Assembly (NCBI GenBank): GCA_905233945.1
Contig: CAJOFY010000006.1
Coordinates: forward strand, 1 to 64,000
Direction: 5' to 3'
DNA length: 64,000 bases
From: an uncultured bacterium
Lineage (GTDB): Bacteria > UBP6 > UBA1177
Shown: piece by piece, positions 31,509 to 40,642 of the stretch
Position numbering within the stretch: the stretch's first letter is position 1
How the letters are laid out: each line of letters starts with the position of its first letter
Notes under the pieces: generated by a model
The model's input: the letters and a program-made list of their open reading frames with translations, nothing else
Databases searched by the model: none
Told to the model about the DNA's origin: nothing
Made by a program: the position numbers and the translations under genes

Positions 31509-32302
31509 TGAGATTCTTCACTTCGCTCAGTTTTGATTCCACCGCTAAGCTAGAGGGGGTGGCACGGAGTGCCGGGGGCGTGTGTGAAAATAACCCCTCA
31601 GCCTATGCTTCGACAAGCTCAACAACCGGCAGCTCCCCTGCATCAGGGGAGCCTGAAAGAGGTTTTTCGCTTATCGAAGTTCTTGCGGCTATAACAATCC
31701 TTTCCGGTGTTTTGTTTGCGGCTTCGCGGATAATTTCAGCGAGTTACATCTATGCGTCTAAGGTGCACAACATCTATTTGGGAACCGAGCTCTGCCGCCT
31801 GAAACTGCACGATGTCGAAGAGATAATCAAGGAAGACGGTCTTCCTGACGACGAAACAGAAGAGGAAGGTGATTTCGAAGACCGCGAATACGAAGGTTTC
31901 CGCTGGAAATATTCTGTTAAGCGCGTTTTTATCCCGCTTCCCGATTTTTCGACCAGTTCCGACGATGATTCATACCTTTCGCAGAGTGCTTCGATGCTCT
32001 CTCTGGCAAAGGGAAACATCGAGGATTTCTTCAAAGACAGGATCCGCAAACTCACAGTTTCGGTTTTCTGGGGCGAAGGTGTAAAAGAGTCTGAAAAAGT
32101 TGTTTTTACCGTTTTTCTGACGACTGACGGCACAGTCAAGACTTTCCAGCAGTATACCGGCGGAAACAACGGAGGCAAAGGAGGAAAGGGCGGAAAAGGC
32201 GGCAACGCACCGAAAAACCGCTTCGAAGGCTTGAACAAAGGCGGAAACAACCTTCAGAACAACCCGATGTTCAAAGGAGGCGGTCTGCCTAAGGGGAAAT
32301 GA
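31508..32302 (+). CDS. gspI: Minor pseudopilin GspI with a dispersed repeat inserted in its leader
   Basis: 264 residues. The prepilin site ERG|FSLIEVLAAITIL has Glu at +5 and identifies the pseudopilin. It is preceded by a leader of about 52 residues, while pseudopilin leaders are normally 5-25. Most of that leader is encoded by a dispersed repeat (31516-31652). The frame stays open, and in-frame GTG codons at 31559 and 31580 offer shorter starts. The C terminus is unusually Gly/Lys/Asn-rich (GGNNGGKGGKGGKGGNAPKN). GspI forms the pseudopilus tip with GspJ and GspK. Confidence 0.8.
   Translation: MRFFTSLSFDSTAKLEGVARSAGGVCENNPSAYASTSSTTGSSPASGEPERGFSLIEVLAAITILSGVLFAASRIISASYIYASKVHNIYLGTELCRLKLHDVEEIIKEDGLPDDETEEEGDFEDREYEGFRWKYSVKRVFIPLPDFSTSSDDDSYLSQSASMLSLAKGNIEDFFKDRIRKLTVSVFWGEGVKESEKVVFTVFLTTDGTVKTFQQYTGGNNGGKGGKGGKGGNAPKNRFEGLNKGGNNLQNNPMFKGGGLPKGK
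31516..31652. repeat. Dispersed repeat element inside gspI
   Basis: About 137 bases containing the hairpins GGCAC-GGA-GTGCC and CTCCCCTG-CAT-CAGGGGAG (31633-31651), plus a CACTTCGCTCAG phrase. The second hairpin recurs in the direct repeat at 1485-1503 with the same arms. Boundaries are approximate. Confidence 0.65.
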
Positions 32303-32952
32303 TGAGGAAAGGCTTCACTCTCATAGAAGTGCTGCTCGCTATGAGCATAACGGCGATTCTTGTCGCTTCTGTCTATTTCTCGTTTTCCAACCTGCTTAAC
32401 GGCAGGTCCAAAATAAAGGCTGTCACCGAGAGGGAGCGCGGTATTTATTTTACTCTTGAACTGATAAGGACAGATCTGAAGAACGCATACCTTACGGTGA
32501 ACAAAGGGGCGCCTGAAGAGACGCACAAGACTATTTTCAAAAGCGAAGACGACGACCCGGTGAGCCATCTTACCTTTACTGCGATAAACCACGTAAAAAT
32601 GTCGGCTGAGGCAAAACAGTGCGATCAGACCGAGATTGAATATTACGGCGAGAACATTGACGGCGAAAACGTCCTTATGCGCAGGGAAAGCCTGTGGGTC
32701 GACGAGGATCCTGAGCGCGGAGGCAACGTTTACCCGGTACTGAAGGGTTTCGAAAGCATAAAATTTGAATACTGGCATACGGCAACGAAAGAGTGGGTCG
32801 ACCACTGGAATACCGAAAGTATCGACAATGTAAACTCTCTTCCGCCGAAAGTGAAGATAACGATGATTGTCGAAGAGGGGGATTTCGGCAAGGAAGACTA
32901 CAAGATAGAAACAGTCGTAAACCTTAAAATGACAAAACCGTTTAGTTTTTAA
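32299..32952 (+). CDS. gspJ: Minor pseudopilin GspJ
   Basis: 217 residues. Leader MMRKG, cleavage site G|FTLIEVLLAMSITAILV with Glu at +5. The body has GspJ character: RERGIYFTLELIRTDLKNAYL and a late LKGFESIKFEYWH strand. It overlaps the gspI stop (ATGA) and is followed by gspK after one base. Confidence 0.88.
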   Translation: MMRKGFTLIEVLLAMSITAILVASVYFSFSNLLNGRSKIKAVTERERGIYFTLELIRTDLKNAYLTVNKGAPEETHKTIFKSEDDDPVSHLTFTAINHVKMSAEAKQCDQTEIEYYGENIDGENVLMRRESLWVDEDPERGGNVYPVLKGFESIKFEYWHTATKEWVDHWNTESIDNVNSLPPKVKITMIVEEGDFGKEDYKIETVVNLKMTKPFSF

Positions 32953-32953
32953 G

Positions 32954-34189
32954 ATGCTGAAACTGCTGGAAAAAATAAAGTCAAGGCTGCGCTTTGAAAA
33001 GAACGCTGAAAATGATGTGAAAGGGAAAAAGCGCGGTTTTGCCCTTGTTCTTGTCCTTGTCATGATTGCGGTGATGCTGCCGATAGTGAGCGATATGAAC
33101 TACGAGGCGAAAACAGAGTTCGACCTTGCTATGAACTACAAGCACAAGGCCGAGGCACAGGCTCTCGCTTCAAGCGCCGTCAATTTCGCTGTTGTCATTT
33201 TTGATCTCCAGAAGCAGGTGGAAAGCCTTCTGAAGCAGTTCAAACTCTCCAACCAGATAGAAATCTGGGATATTATTCCGATGGATACTGCGCTTCTGCG
33301 TACTTTTACCGATGCCGGCCCGTTTGTGGACCTCGAGGATGTCGTATCGAAAACCGAGGCCGACAAACCTGCCGGAGCTGCTTCAAACGATGAAGCCGGC
33401 GAAAACACATACACCGAAACGGGAGACCCGATATTCCAGTTCCCCGGCGATTTTAAGGTCGAATTCAAGAGCGAGGACACGAAAATCAACCTCAACCAGC
33501 TGGCTTACGGCACGAAAGGATCTGTTGTAAAGATGCTCGAAGCGCTGATTGAGCCTGAGTTCTACGACTTTATTTTCCTCGAAAACACTTCGAGACCAGA
33601 ACATGTCGACCGCGATGAGCTGATTCAGAATATCGTCGACTGGGTTGATATGGGTGACGACAAATACACTGACGGCGTGAAGTATCTGACCGGCGGTGAC
33701 GAGCAGTCGAACTACGACAATTTCGACCCTGAATACAAGGTCAAGAACGCCAAATTCGACACGCTTCAGGAACTCATGATGGTTTACGGCGTGGATGATC
33801 TGATTTTTAAGATTCTTGAGCCGCATGTCACAATATATTCGACCGGAAAAATCAACGTGAACAAGGCGAACCACGAGATGCTTGAAGGGGTGATAAGGGC
33901 TTATGCGGTCGATAAGGCGCTTACTGTTTTTTACAACGAGGATGCGATGCGCGAACTGCTGGGAAAAGTGCTTGCAAAAAGGGCGCAGTACGGTTTTTCA
34001 AAGCTCGACGATTTCATTCAGGCATGTGCCGACGAGGGTGTCAATCTCGACAAGTCTGTTTCCGAAATCGCCGACACGACCGGCAGCGTTTACCGCATCA
34101 AGGCTGTAGGAATCAAGGAAGGAATTGAAAGCTGGGTCGAGATGATTGTCGACCGTGAGGGTAACATTTATTATTACAGGGAAGGATAA
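32954..34189 (+). CDS. gspK: Minor pseudopilin GspK
   Basis: 411 residues. A long basic leader ends KKRG|FALVLVLVMIAVMLPIV, and position +5 is not Glu, as is normal for the tip subunit GspK. The large globular domain has NLNQLAYG and helix-hairpin-helix-like segments (INVNKANHEMLEGVI and LGKVLAKRAQYGFSKLDDF), typical of T2SSK. It caps the pseudopilus in complex with GspI and GspJ. Confidence 0.9.
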   Translation: MLKLLEKIKSRLRFEKNAENDVKGKKRGFALVLVLVMIAVMLPIVSDMNYEAKTEFDLAMNYKHKAEAQALASSAVNFAVVIFDLQKQVESLLKQFKLSNQIEIWDIIPMDTALLRTFTDAGPFVDLEDVVSKTEADKPAGAASNDEAGENTYTETGDPIFQFPGDFKVEFKSEDTKINLNQLAYGTKGSVVKMLEALIEPEFYDFIFLENTSRPEHVDRDELIQNIVDWVDMGDDKYTDGVKYLTGGDEQSNYDNFDPEYKVKNAKFDTLQELMMVYGVDDLIFKILEPHVTIYSTGKINVNKANHEMLEGVIRAYAVDKALTVFYNEDAMRELLGKVLAKRAQYGFSKLDDFIQACADEGVNLDKSVSEIADTTGSVYRIKAVGIKEGIESWVEMIVDREGNIYYYREG

Positions 34190-34220
34190 GTTTAATTAAA
34201 TCAATAACTTGGAGTAAAAA

Positions 34221-35699
34221 ATGAAATTTGCTTCGTGCAGAGCAGTCAGCTGCGGGTTTCTGATTGACACTTTTTCAAGGGAATACAACAAAACAGCCTT
34301 TGAAAAGAGTGAGTTTGCGGAAAAAAGTGCCGCGTCTGAGATTTTCAAGGGGGTCGACTACATAGATTTTGTATGTTCCGGCAAGGAAACGCTTTACTAC
34401 GCGAGGAACTATCCGCCGGTAAAACACGCATATCTGAGGAAGATCGTTGCTCAGGACATCGAGTCTGAAACCCCGTTCAAAGAAGACGAAATGCTGATCG
34501 AGGTCAAAAATTTCCAGAAGGGGGGCGGCGACATGAATGTTTTTGCCGTCAGAAAAGAGGAGATCCGCAGCGCACTGGCCGCTTTCGACGATTCGGCGAG
34601 GGAAAAAGTCCGCAGCATCGTTCCGGAGGAGGTTTTGTTTTTCAAGTCGGAAACTCCGCTGAAAAAGGCGATATTTGTGAATGACGACTATTCCGTGATG
34701 GTAATGCCGGACGGTCAGATTGTGCAGAACGGCGGTCTGAATGATCTCAGAAGCGACATGCTTGCCATTTTCGGCGGCGAAAACCCGCAGGAAGAGCTTG
34801 ATTCATGGCTCAGAGTTGCGGTCGATCTCAGCACTCCCGACGGCCTCAGCGACATAGAAGTGAGAATCCGCAAGACGATAATCTCGTTTTTTGAGAAAAC
34901 ATTTGCTTTTTTTGCCCCTTTTGCCGGCGAAATAGGCGAAACGGCGGTCTTTTTGGGAGGAGTTCTTCCCGAAGGCGCGGTGAAAATAATTGAGGAAACC
35001 GATTCATCGGTTTTTTCGGATTCGCAGTTTATCGTCTATGATTACGCAAAACAGCTTGAAATGGTTTCTGAAGCTGTTGACAACGACAGCGCGGTCAATT
35101 TCGCTGTCGGCGACTTCGCGTATAAAGGAGGCTTTGCATTCCTGAAAAAGAGGGCAATCATCGCCTTTCTTCTTTATCTGGCGGCAATTGTCATGCTGAT
35201 TGTAGGCATGGAAGCAAGGATTAAATATCTCGACGAAAGGATATCTGCGGGCGAAGCGCGGACAAAACAGCTTATGAAAGAGGTCATCGGCAAAGAAATG
35301 CCTTCTCTGCGGCAGGCTTTGTCAATAATGGACAAGTCAATAAAGGGCGAGGCCGGAATTGCCGATAAAAAGTCGGTTTATCCTTACAGTGCGCTCTATA
35401 TCATGGAAATCATCTTTCCGTATTTTACGTTTGAGAACAGCACGATCGAGGTTTCCGAAATTTCGATCAAGGAAGAAGGGAAAATCAGGGTCGTAGGCAC
35501 AAGCAATACTCTTGACGACATCAACAAATTCACCGATCTATTAGAGCAGGATCCGCTGATTGACGAAATCAACCGCGGCCAGATAAACACCAGGGGTGAC
35601 AAGAGTTCATTCAATATTTCCTTTAACTACGCGGGGCCGAAAAAAGAGGATCCGAAAGCGAAAAAAGGAAAGAAAAAAGGAAAGGAAAACAACGATTAG
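34221..35699 (+). CDS. gspL: GspL-like inner-membrane platform protein
   Basis: 492 residues. The N-terminal 300 residues are an actin-like cytoplasmic domain of the GspL/PilM type, very divergent. A single membrane segment (about 314-334, AIIAFLLYLAAIVMLIVGM) is followed by a coiled coil and a ferredoxin-like periplasmic domain (IEVSEISIKEEGKIRVVG). It ends in a Lys-rich tail. The position between gspK and gspM supports GspL. GspL connects the ATPase GspE to the pseudopilus machinery. Confidence 0.8.
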   Translation: MKFASCRAVSCGFLIDTFSREYNKTAFEKSEFAEKSAASEIFKGVDYIDFVCSGKETLYYARNYPPVKHAYLRKIVAQDIESETPFKEDEMLIEVKNFQKGGGDMNVFAVRKEEIRSALAAFDDSAREKVRSIVPEEVLFFKSETPLKKAIFVNDDYSVMVMPDGQIVQNGGLNDLRSDMLAIFGGENPQEELDSWLRVAVDLSTPDGLSDIEVRIRKTIISFFEKTFAFFAPFAGEIGETAVFLGGVLPEGAVKIIEETDSSVFSDSQFIVYDYAKQLEMVSEAVDNDSAVNFAVGDFAYKGGFAFLKKRAIIAFLLYLAAIVMLIVGMEARIKYLDERISAGEARTKQLMKEVIGKEMPSLRQALSIMDKSIKGEAGIADKKSVYPYSALYIMEIIFPYFTFENSTIEVSEISIKEEGKIRVVGTSNTLDDINKFTDLLEQDPLIDEINRGQINTRGDKSSFNISFNYAGPKKEDPKAKKGKKKGKENND

Positions 35700-35708
35700 G
35701 AGAGCGGG

Positions 35709-36254
35709 ATGAAAGAAAAACTGATAGAGGCGTTAAGTAATTTCAGCGAAAGGGAACGCGTGATTCTTGTCGGATTCCTCACTTTCGTGATGATTTTTAT
35801 CTTTGTCGCGGTCTGGTTTTTTATGAGTTCCGCGATTGACGACCGCAAGGACACGATTGTCGAGCAGGAAAAGATGATCCAGGAGATGGTTTCCAAGAAG
35901 GAACTTTTCAAAAAGGCACAGGCTAAGGCTTCCCAGATGCAGGACAGCATTGATTCAAGCAACGTGAACCTCAATTCCGACATTTCGGCTGTAAAGGAGA
36001 GCGTCGGTATTCCTATAAGTTCGATAAAGGAGATCAAACCGCGCAAAAAAGGTGACATCAATATCGAAAGAATCGAGCTCAATCTCCGTGAAGTGCCGCT
36101 TGACCAGACACTGACCTTCCTTTACGGTCTTGAAAACAAGGGGCGCTATGTTTTTGTCGATTCGATAACGATAAAAAAGCGTTTCAACAAGCAGAATTAC
36201 GATGTTTCCCTTGTTGTTGCGGCAATGAAGAAGGAGAACGCAAATGGAGAATAA
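35709..36254 (+). CDS. gspM: GspM-like protein
   Basis: 181 residues: a short cytoplasmic start (LSNFSERER, typical of GspM), one membrane segment (about 18-42), a coiled coil and a small periplasmic ferredoxin-like domain (NIERIELNLREVPLDQTLTF). GspM pairs with GspL through this domain. Its end overlaps gspN by 11 bases. Confidence 0.82.
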   Translation: MKEKLIEALSNFSERERVILVGFLTFVMIFIFVAVWFFMSSAIDDRKDTIVEQEKMIQEMVSKKELFKKAQAKASQMQDSIDSSNVNLNSDISAVKESVGIPISSIKEIKPRKKGDINIERIELNLREVPLDQTLTFLYGLENKGRYVFVDSITIKKRFNKQNYDVSLVVAAMKKENANGE

Positions 36255-37680
36255 ATTTTCTAAAGTACTTGGCAGAATCAGGAACCTGCCGATTCCCGGA
36301 AAGGTGCAGGCTGCAATTAAGGCGGTGCTTTTTGTGGATATCGCCGTTCTTATAGGATTGTGGCTCGGCATAAAGATATTTTTCCCCGACGATTTTGTCA
36401 TTTCCAAGATAAACGAGCAGCTTTTTGTCAAGGATCTCGCTCTGCTGGCTGACAATGTCGAGATTTCGCTTTTAGGAAACGTCACCTTTGAGGACGGTAC
36501 TCTCATGCAGAAAGGGAACAAAGTCCTTACTTTTTCTGAATTTTCGTTTTCGCCGTCGATTTTTGCCACTTTGGGCGGTCATCCGGCAGGGAAAGTCCAT
36601 GTCGAGGACGTAAATGCACAGGGAGGCGGACTGGACGCAACCTTTGATACGAGTGAAACGCCGTGCTATTCGCTTGATGCTTCGGAAGTTCCTCTTTCAG
36701 TTTTCAAGCCGTTTATGGGCGAGGTCGTTCTGACCGGTGCAATGAGCGGAGGAGGCAATCTCTGCATGAAAGAGGGAAAATACAGCGGAAAAATCGATGT
36801 GAAAGGTGACGATGTAGTGCTGCGCGGCAAGGTTCCGACACCAATGGGCGATTTCGATGTCGGAAAAATAGTTCTGGGTGAAATCGAACTGCTTGCGGAT
36901 GTCGTCGAAAACAAAGTCGAGATTGAACGTCTTTCCCTGAAAGGCATTTTCGAGCTTGACGCGACCGGAAAAATCAGCGTAAACACGAAAGTTCCGCAGT
37001 CTTCGAGAGTCGATCTGGAAATTGCGGCAAAAGTTCCGGATCCGGCGAAAGTTGCGGAAAACGTGGCGCTGAACCTTCTTTTGAGCCAGCTTTCACAATA
37101 TAAAGGAGCAGAGGAAAACTCTTACGCTTTTTCCTTGAAAGGGTTCTTTAACAAACCGCAGCTTGGAAAAGCGCAGAAGAAAGACCGTGAAACAAAAGGG
37201 GACGCACGCCAGCAGAAGAAACCTGCGGCAAAACCGCAGAAGCCGCAGCGTCCGACGAGACCTGAAAGACTTCCGCAGAGAGAAACCTCGCCTGTGAAAC
37301 CTGTGCAGCCTGTTCCCGTAGCAACTGAAAACGCACCGCAGCAGAATGACGACCTGAAGAAAAAAGAGGACGAACTCAAGCGCAAGGAAGAGGAACTCAG
37401 ACGAAAAGAAGAGGCGGCAAAAGAGCGTGAGGAAAAGATGCGCGAAGAACGCGAACAGCGTGAAAAAGAGGAGAATGAGCGCAAGGAAGAAGAAGAGAGA
37501 CGGCGCATGGAGGAAGAGGCGAGAATTCATGCCGCTCAGGAAGAGGCCATGAACGAAATCCGCAAAGTCCGCGAAGAGATGGAAGCGGAAAAAATGGCGC
37601 GTGAAAAACAGCGGGAGGAGGGGGAAACAGAACCTCCGAAACCAGCGGCTGACGAAAAAATTGACGGTGAAGAGGAATAA
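36244..37680 (+). CDS. gspN: GspN-family protein with long charged C-terminal extension
   Basis: 478 residues. One membrane segment (about 25-46), then a beta-rich, AsmA-like periplasmic domain (ISLLGNVTFEDGTLMQKG to about residue 310) as in the GspN group found in Leptospira and deltaproteobacteria. From about 315 the protein turns into a Pro/Lys linker and then a long helix of KKEEELRRKEEE type, ending acidic. That extension is not part of the family and would be a coiled-coil arm of about 100 residues in the periplasm. The exact role of GspN in secretion is not established. Confidence 0.72.
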   Translation: MENKFSKVLGRIRNLPIPGKVQAAIKAVLFVDIAVLIGLWLGIKIFFPDDFVISKINEQLFVKDLALLADNVEISLLGNVTFEDGTLMQKGNKVLTFSEFSFSPSIFATLGGHPAGKVHVEDVNAQGGGLDATFDTSETPCYSLDASEVPLSVFKPFMGEVVLTGAMSGGGNLCMKEGKYSGKIDVKGDDVVLRGKVPTPMGDFDVGKIVLGEIELLADVVENKVEIERLSLKGIFELDATGKISVNTKVPQSSRVDLEIAAKVPDPAKVAENVALNLLLSQLSQYKGAEENSYAFSLKGFFNKPQLGKAQKKDRETKGDARQQKKPAAKPQKPQRPTRPERLPQRETSPVKPVQPVPVATENAPQQNDDLKKKEDELKRKEEELRRKEEAAKEREEKMREEREQREKEENERKEEEERRRMEEEARIHAAQEEAMNEIRKVREEMEAEKMAREKQREEGETEPPKPAADEKIDGEEE

Positions 37681-37701
37681 ATCTGATTTTTGGAGGAACA
37701 A

Positions 37702-38220
37702 ATGAAAAAATTGACGATGCTTTTGATTGTTTTTTCGATGTTTATGACGGTTGCATGCAGCCCAAAGATGATCAAGGGGACGAATATCGAGGAAACGCCT
37801 GATTCAAAGGAGATCCTGACGGTTTTCGGCTATTACATCAAAGGTTTTAAGGAGCAGAATCCGGAGATTTTTCTTGAATATATTTCGAAGGATTACTACG
37901 ACACGAACGGAACTGACGAAGCTGTCGATGACATCGATTACGACAAACTTATCGAAATTCTTAATTCCGATATGTATCACAGCCTTGAAAAGGTCAGCAT
38001 CACACCGATAATCAAGGATCTCTTCTTTAATGACGCTGAGGACAAGGCTGAGCTTATCTATTTCTATGAGGTGCGTTTCAAGATGAAAAGTTCGATTCCT
38101 ACGACGGAGGAAAACGCCTTTATACAGCCTGACGGCATGACAAACCAGAAGGTTTCCGACAACAACAAGATGAAATTCGTCAAGGAAGACGGAAAGTGGA
38201 AGATCGTGAGCGGTCTTTAG
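37702..38220 (+). CDS. Lipoprotein at the end of the secretion operon
   Basis: 172 residues from the ATG at 37702 (GGAGG). Signal peptide with lipobox TVAC. The mature part resembles an NTF2-like/DUF4440-type fold (LTVFGYYIKGFKEQNPEIFLEY early, then a final strand MKFVKEDGKWKIVSG). Its stop overlaps the stop of the convergent 306-aa membrane protein by 4 bases. It could be a pilotin-like helper of the secretin, but that is a guess from position. Confidence 0.65.
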   Translation: MKKLTMLLIVFSMFMTVACSPKMIKGTNIEETPDSKEILTVFGYYIKGFKEQNPEIFLEYISKDYYDTNGTDEAVDDIDYDKLIEILNSDMYHSLEKVSITPIIKDLFFNDAEDKAELIYFYEVRFKMKSSIPTTEENAFIQPDGMTNQKVSDNNKMKFVKEDGKWKIVSGL

Positions 38221-39137
38221 ACAAAAACTCTATTTCTGAAAATTATTCCTAATATCAAAACGAGCGAAACCGAAGCGAACAACATCGGAAAAAAGCGTCC
38301 TCCCGGCAGATTCGTTCCTTTTTTCAATGAAACGGCCGATATTACAAGTGCCGTCCAGACAACGGAGAGGAGAATAAAATCGGCGATATTAAGCGGTTTG
38401 AACTTAAACGAAATAACGAAAAGTACGGCGAGTGCGGAAACAATTCCAACTGTCAAAGCTATTCCCAGAGGCTTGAGATCGCGTTTTACAAGTGTCTTTA
38501 TTTCAGGAAAGAAACATATCGAAAAAGCAATAATCACGGCTGTGAAATAAACGAGAGAAAGCAGAATGTGGTTTCTGAAAACCGTATTCAGCGGAAAGTA
38601 TGCTTTTGTACGCGGTGCGACCCCGAAGAACTGAAATCCGGCGAGGAACATACTGCCGTAAAAACCTACAATTATGTTGAGAACTGTCCTCAAGACGCTG
38701 CGTGAGACGACGTAGCTCAAAACGGCGAAAATAACGAGAAGTGCAAGCATTTCGAAAAAGAAAAAGCTGTCCTGTTCGCTGAATTTGTAGAGTGTGAGAA
38801 TGTCGAAAAGCGCTTTGGAAAAGTCGCCGCGTATATACTGCAGTTTAAGTTTTGAACCGGAAATCAATGCGTGGAGAAGCGGAATGAAAATCACCGGACT
38901 GAAAAGTGATAGATAGGGGATTTTTTCGGGTTTTAAGCCTAAAATATAGCGTGCGCAGAGTGCAAAATAAAAGAAGACGAAGGTAAACCACGCACTGTGG
39001 TGTGTTGCCACGAAATATGAGAAGTAAGGTATCTTTGCAAAAATTGCGGTTTCAAGAAAAACTCTTGAAAATATTACAAAAAATAAAAAAATAAAAAGTA
39101 AGATCTCTATGATTTTCCTGGTTTTTTCGTTTTTCAT
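38217..39137 (-). CDS. Polytopic membrane protein, unknown
   Basis: 306 residues with about eight hydrophobic segments and short loops; the N-terminal helix follows MKNEKTRK. I recognise no motif. It is the last gene of the minus-strand operon with DUF4956, VTC, TolC-like and HlyD-like genes and starts 4 bases after the DUF4956 stop, so it probably belongs to the same membrane complex. Confidence 0.6.
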   Translation of the reverse strand: MKNEKTRKIIEILLFIFLFFVIFSRVFLETAIFAKIPYFSYFVATHHSAWFTFVFFYFALCARYILGLKPEKIPYLSLFSPVIFIPLLHALISGSKLKLQYIRGDFSKALFDILTLYKFSEQDSFFFFEMLALLVIFAVLSYVVSRSVLRTVLNIIVGFYGSMFLAGFQFFGVAPRTKAYFPLNTVFRNHILLSLVYFTAVIIAFSICFFPEIKTLVKRDLKPLGIALTVGIVSALAVLFVISFKFKPLNIADFILLSVVWTALVISAVSLKKGTNLPGGRFFPMLFASVSLVLILGIIFRNRVFV

Positions 39138-39141
39138 CTTT

Positions 39142-39828
39142 TTAAAGCTCTACTGTTGTTTCCTGTAAAAGAAGCGAGACGTTGTTCATTGCCGGAATCT
39201 CTTTTTTAAGCTCGTTCACAAGCTCTTCCGAAGTCGATTTCGGCTTCATTTTGATGTGGTATGCGTATTCAAGCCTTTCGCCGACCGCGATTTCCTTTAA
39301 AGTTATAAGGGCGAAAACTCTGCAGTGCTTTTTGAGAATTTCAGCCATTTTCTGAATGTCAAGTTCATCGGTGCTGATGTTGAAGCGCAGGATTCCGTCG
39401 AAGTAGGAGACTTTGCTGAGCTGCGAGAGATAGAGGACGAAAGCTGCGATATTGAAAAGGAGAATACCGATAAAAGCCATGAAATATGCGCCGACTCCGC
39501 ATGCAATACCGCTTGAAAGCGCCGCGAACATGAAGACGATGTCGCGCGGATCCTTGAGGTTCGTTCTGAAACGGATGATGGAAAGCGCGCCCAGAGTTCC
39601 GATTCCGATTGCGACGCTGTCGCCGATTGCGTGAATAACCATTGAAGTGATTATCGAGCAGAGCATGATTGCCTGAACGAAGTTACGCGAGTAGGAAAGT
39701 CCGCGGAAAGTCTTGATGTAGGTGAGGCCGATTGAAACAGAGAGAATGAAAGCTAGGGCCGCCGAAAAAATCACGCTCAGCGAAGAAAGCGAGGATGAAG
39801 AGAGGTTGTTTGTCAGAAAATCACTCAT
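39142..39828 (-). CDS. DUF4956 membrane protein
   Basis: 228 residues from the ATG at 39828 behind AAGGAG (the track adds six codons). Three or four membrane segments come first. The conserved DUF4956 block AIGIGTLGALSIIRFRTNLKDPRDI links them to a cytoplasmic alpha/beta domain (about 140-228). DUF4956 genes commonly sit beside VTC-domain polyphosphate-polymerase genes, as here. A channel or regulator for the VTC product is an inference. Confidence 0.85.
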   Translation of the reverse strand: MSDFLTNNLSSSSLSSLSVIFSAALAFILSVSIGLTYIKTFRGLSYSRNFVQAIMLCSIITSMVIHAIGDSVAIGIGTLGALSIIRFRTNLKDPRDIVFMFAALSSGIACGVGAYFMAFIGILLFNIAAFVLYLSQLSKVSYFDGILRFNISTDELDIQKMAEILKKHCRVFALITLKEIAVGERLEYAYHIKMKPKSTSEELVNELKKEIPAMNNVSLLLQETTVEL

Positions 39829-40642
39829 ATATTTCTCCTTGGTCAAAAACGTTGAACCAGATATTGTCGGGATGGTTGTTTCTTAAAACACGCAGCATGC
39901 CGTATCTGAACTTCGAGAATGCGGCGCGTTTGAGGTCGAAAGTCTTTACAAGATCGACCATCCAGAGCGGAAGGTGTGAAACCTGCCCTTTAAGTTCGAG
40001 TATGCAGTGGGCATCGTGCCTGAAAATCGTGGTTGTATCGTAACTTTCCATTTTAGCCGGGTCAGGATGAACATTGAAAGTGTGTTCTTCGGCGCACTGG
40101 AGATTTGCATCGAAAGTGACGCGTGCATATTCGTCCGTTTCGCTTATCCACGCCATTCTGTCGTACTGCGTGATGATCTGCGGTTCGGCGTTGTATGAAA
40201 GGGCGAGCGACTGGAAAAAATCCATGTTCTGCGCGTCTGTTCCGGAAAAACCGAGTTCATCTGAGGCGCGCGGCGAATAGAAAAGTTTCTCGATTGCGTC
40301 AGATTTAACTTTTGCCCTGAATTTCTGCCTGTTCTCGCCCAGTTTGCACTTGATTTCCCAGAAATATGGCGGTTCCGGATTCTCGCCGTAAGAGCGGATT
40401 CTCATGTTGAAACGCCTTTCTTTCCTTTCCAGCCTGTTATTCAGAAAAGTGTGGAAAGGTGAGTCAAAGTAAAGGTTGTTTATACGGTAAAATCCGGTCG
40501 GCGACATTTCCGAATATTTGTCAAGAAAGCAGTAAGCCTTGACGAAGTCGGAAATCGGACCAATCATCGAGCGCGGAATGTGGTATTTAAACTCAAACCT
40601 CTGGAGAACTGAAGGAATTTCGGTTTGAGTGTGTGCAGCCAT
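39821..40642 (-). CDS. VTC-domain (polyphosphate polymerase-like) protein
   Basis: 273 residues, one VTC tunnel domain. Conserved strands with basic and acidic tunnel residues are visible: RFEFKYHIP, YRINNLYFDSP, RKERRFNMRIRSYG, FWEIKCKLGENRQKFRAKV, EYARVTFDANL and LELKGQVSHLPLWM, ending SKFRYGM. In yeast Vtc4 the same fold makes polyphosphate from ATP. No membrane segment; it overlaps the DUF4956 start by 8 bases and the TolC-like stop by 1 base. The enzymatic product in this organism is not proven. Confidence 0.85.
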   Translation of the reverse strand: MAAHTQTEIPSVLQRFEFKYHIPRSMIGPISDFVKAYCFLDKYSEMSPTGFYRINNLYFDSPFHTFLNNRLERKERRFNMRIRSYGENPEPPYFWEIKCKLGENRQKFRAKVKSDAIEKLFYSPRASDELGFSGTDAQNMDFFQSLALSYNAEPQIITQYDRMAWISETDEYARVTFDANLQCAEEHTFNVHPDPAKMESYDTTTIFRHDAHCILELKGQVSHLPLWMVDLVKTFDLKRAAFSKFRYGMLRVLRNNHPDNIWFNVFDQGEIYE

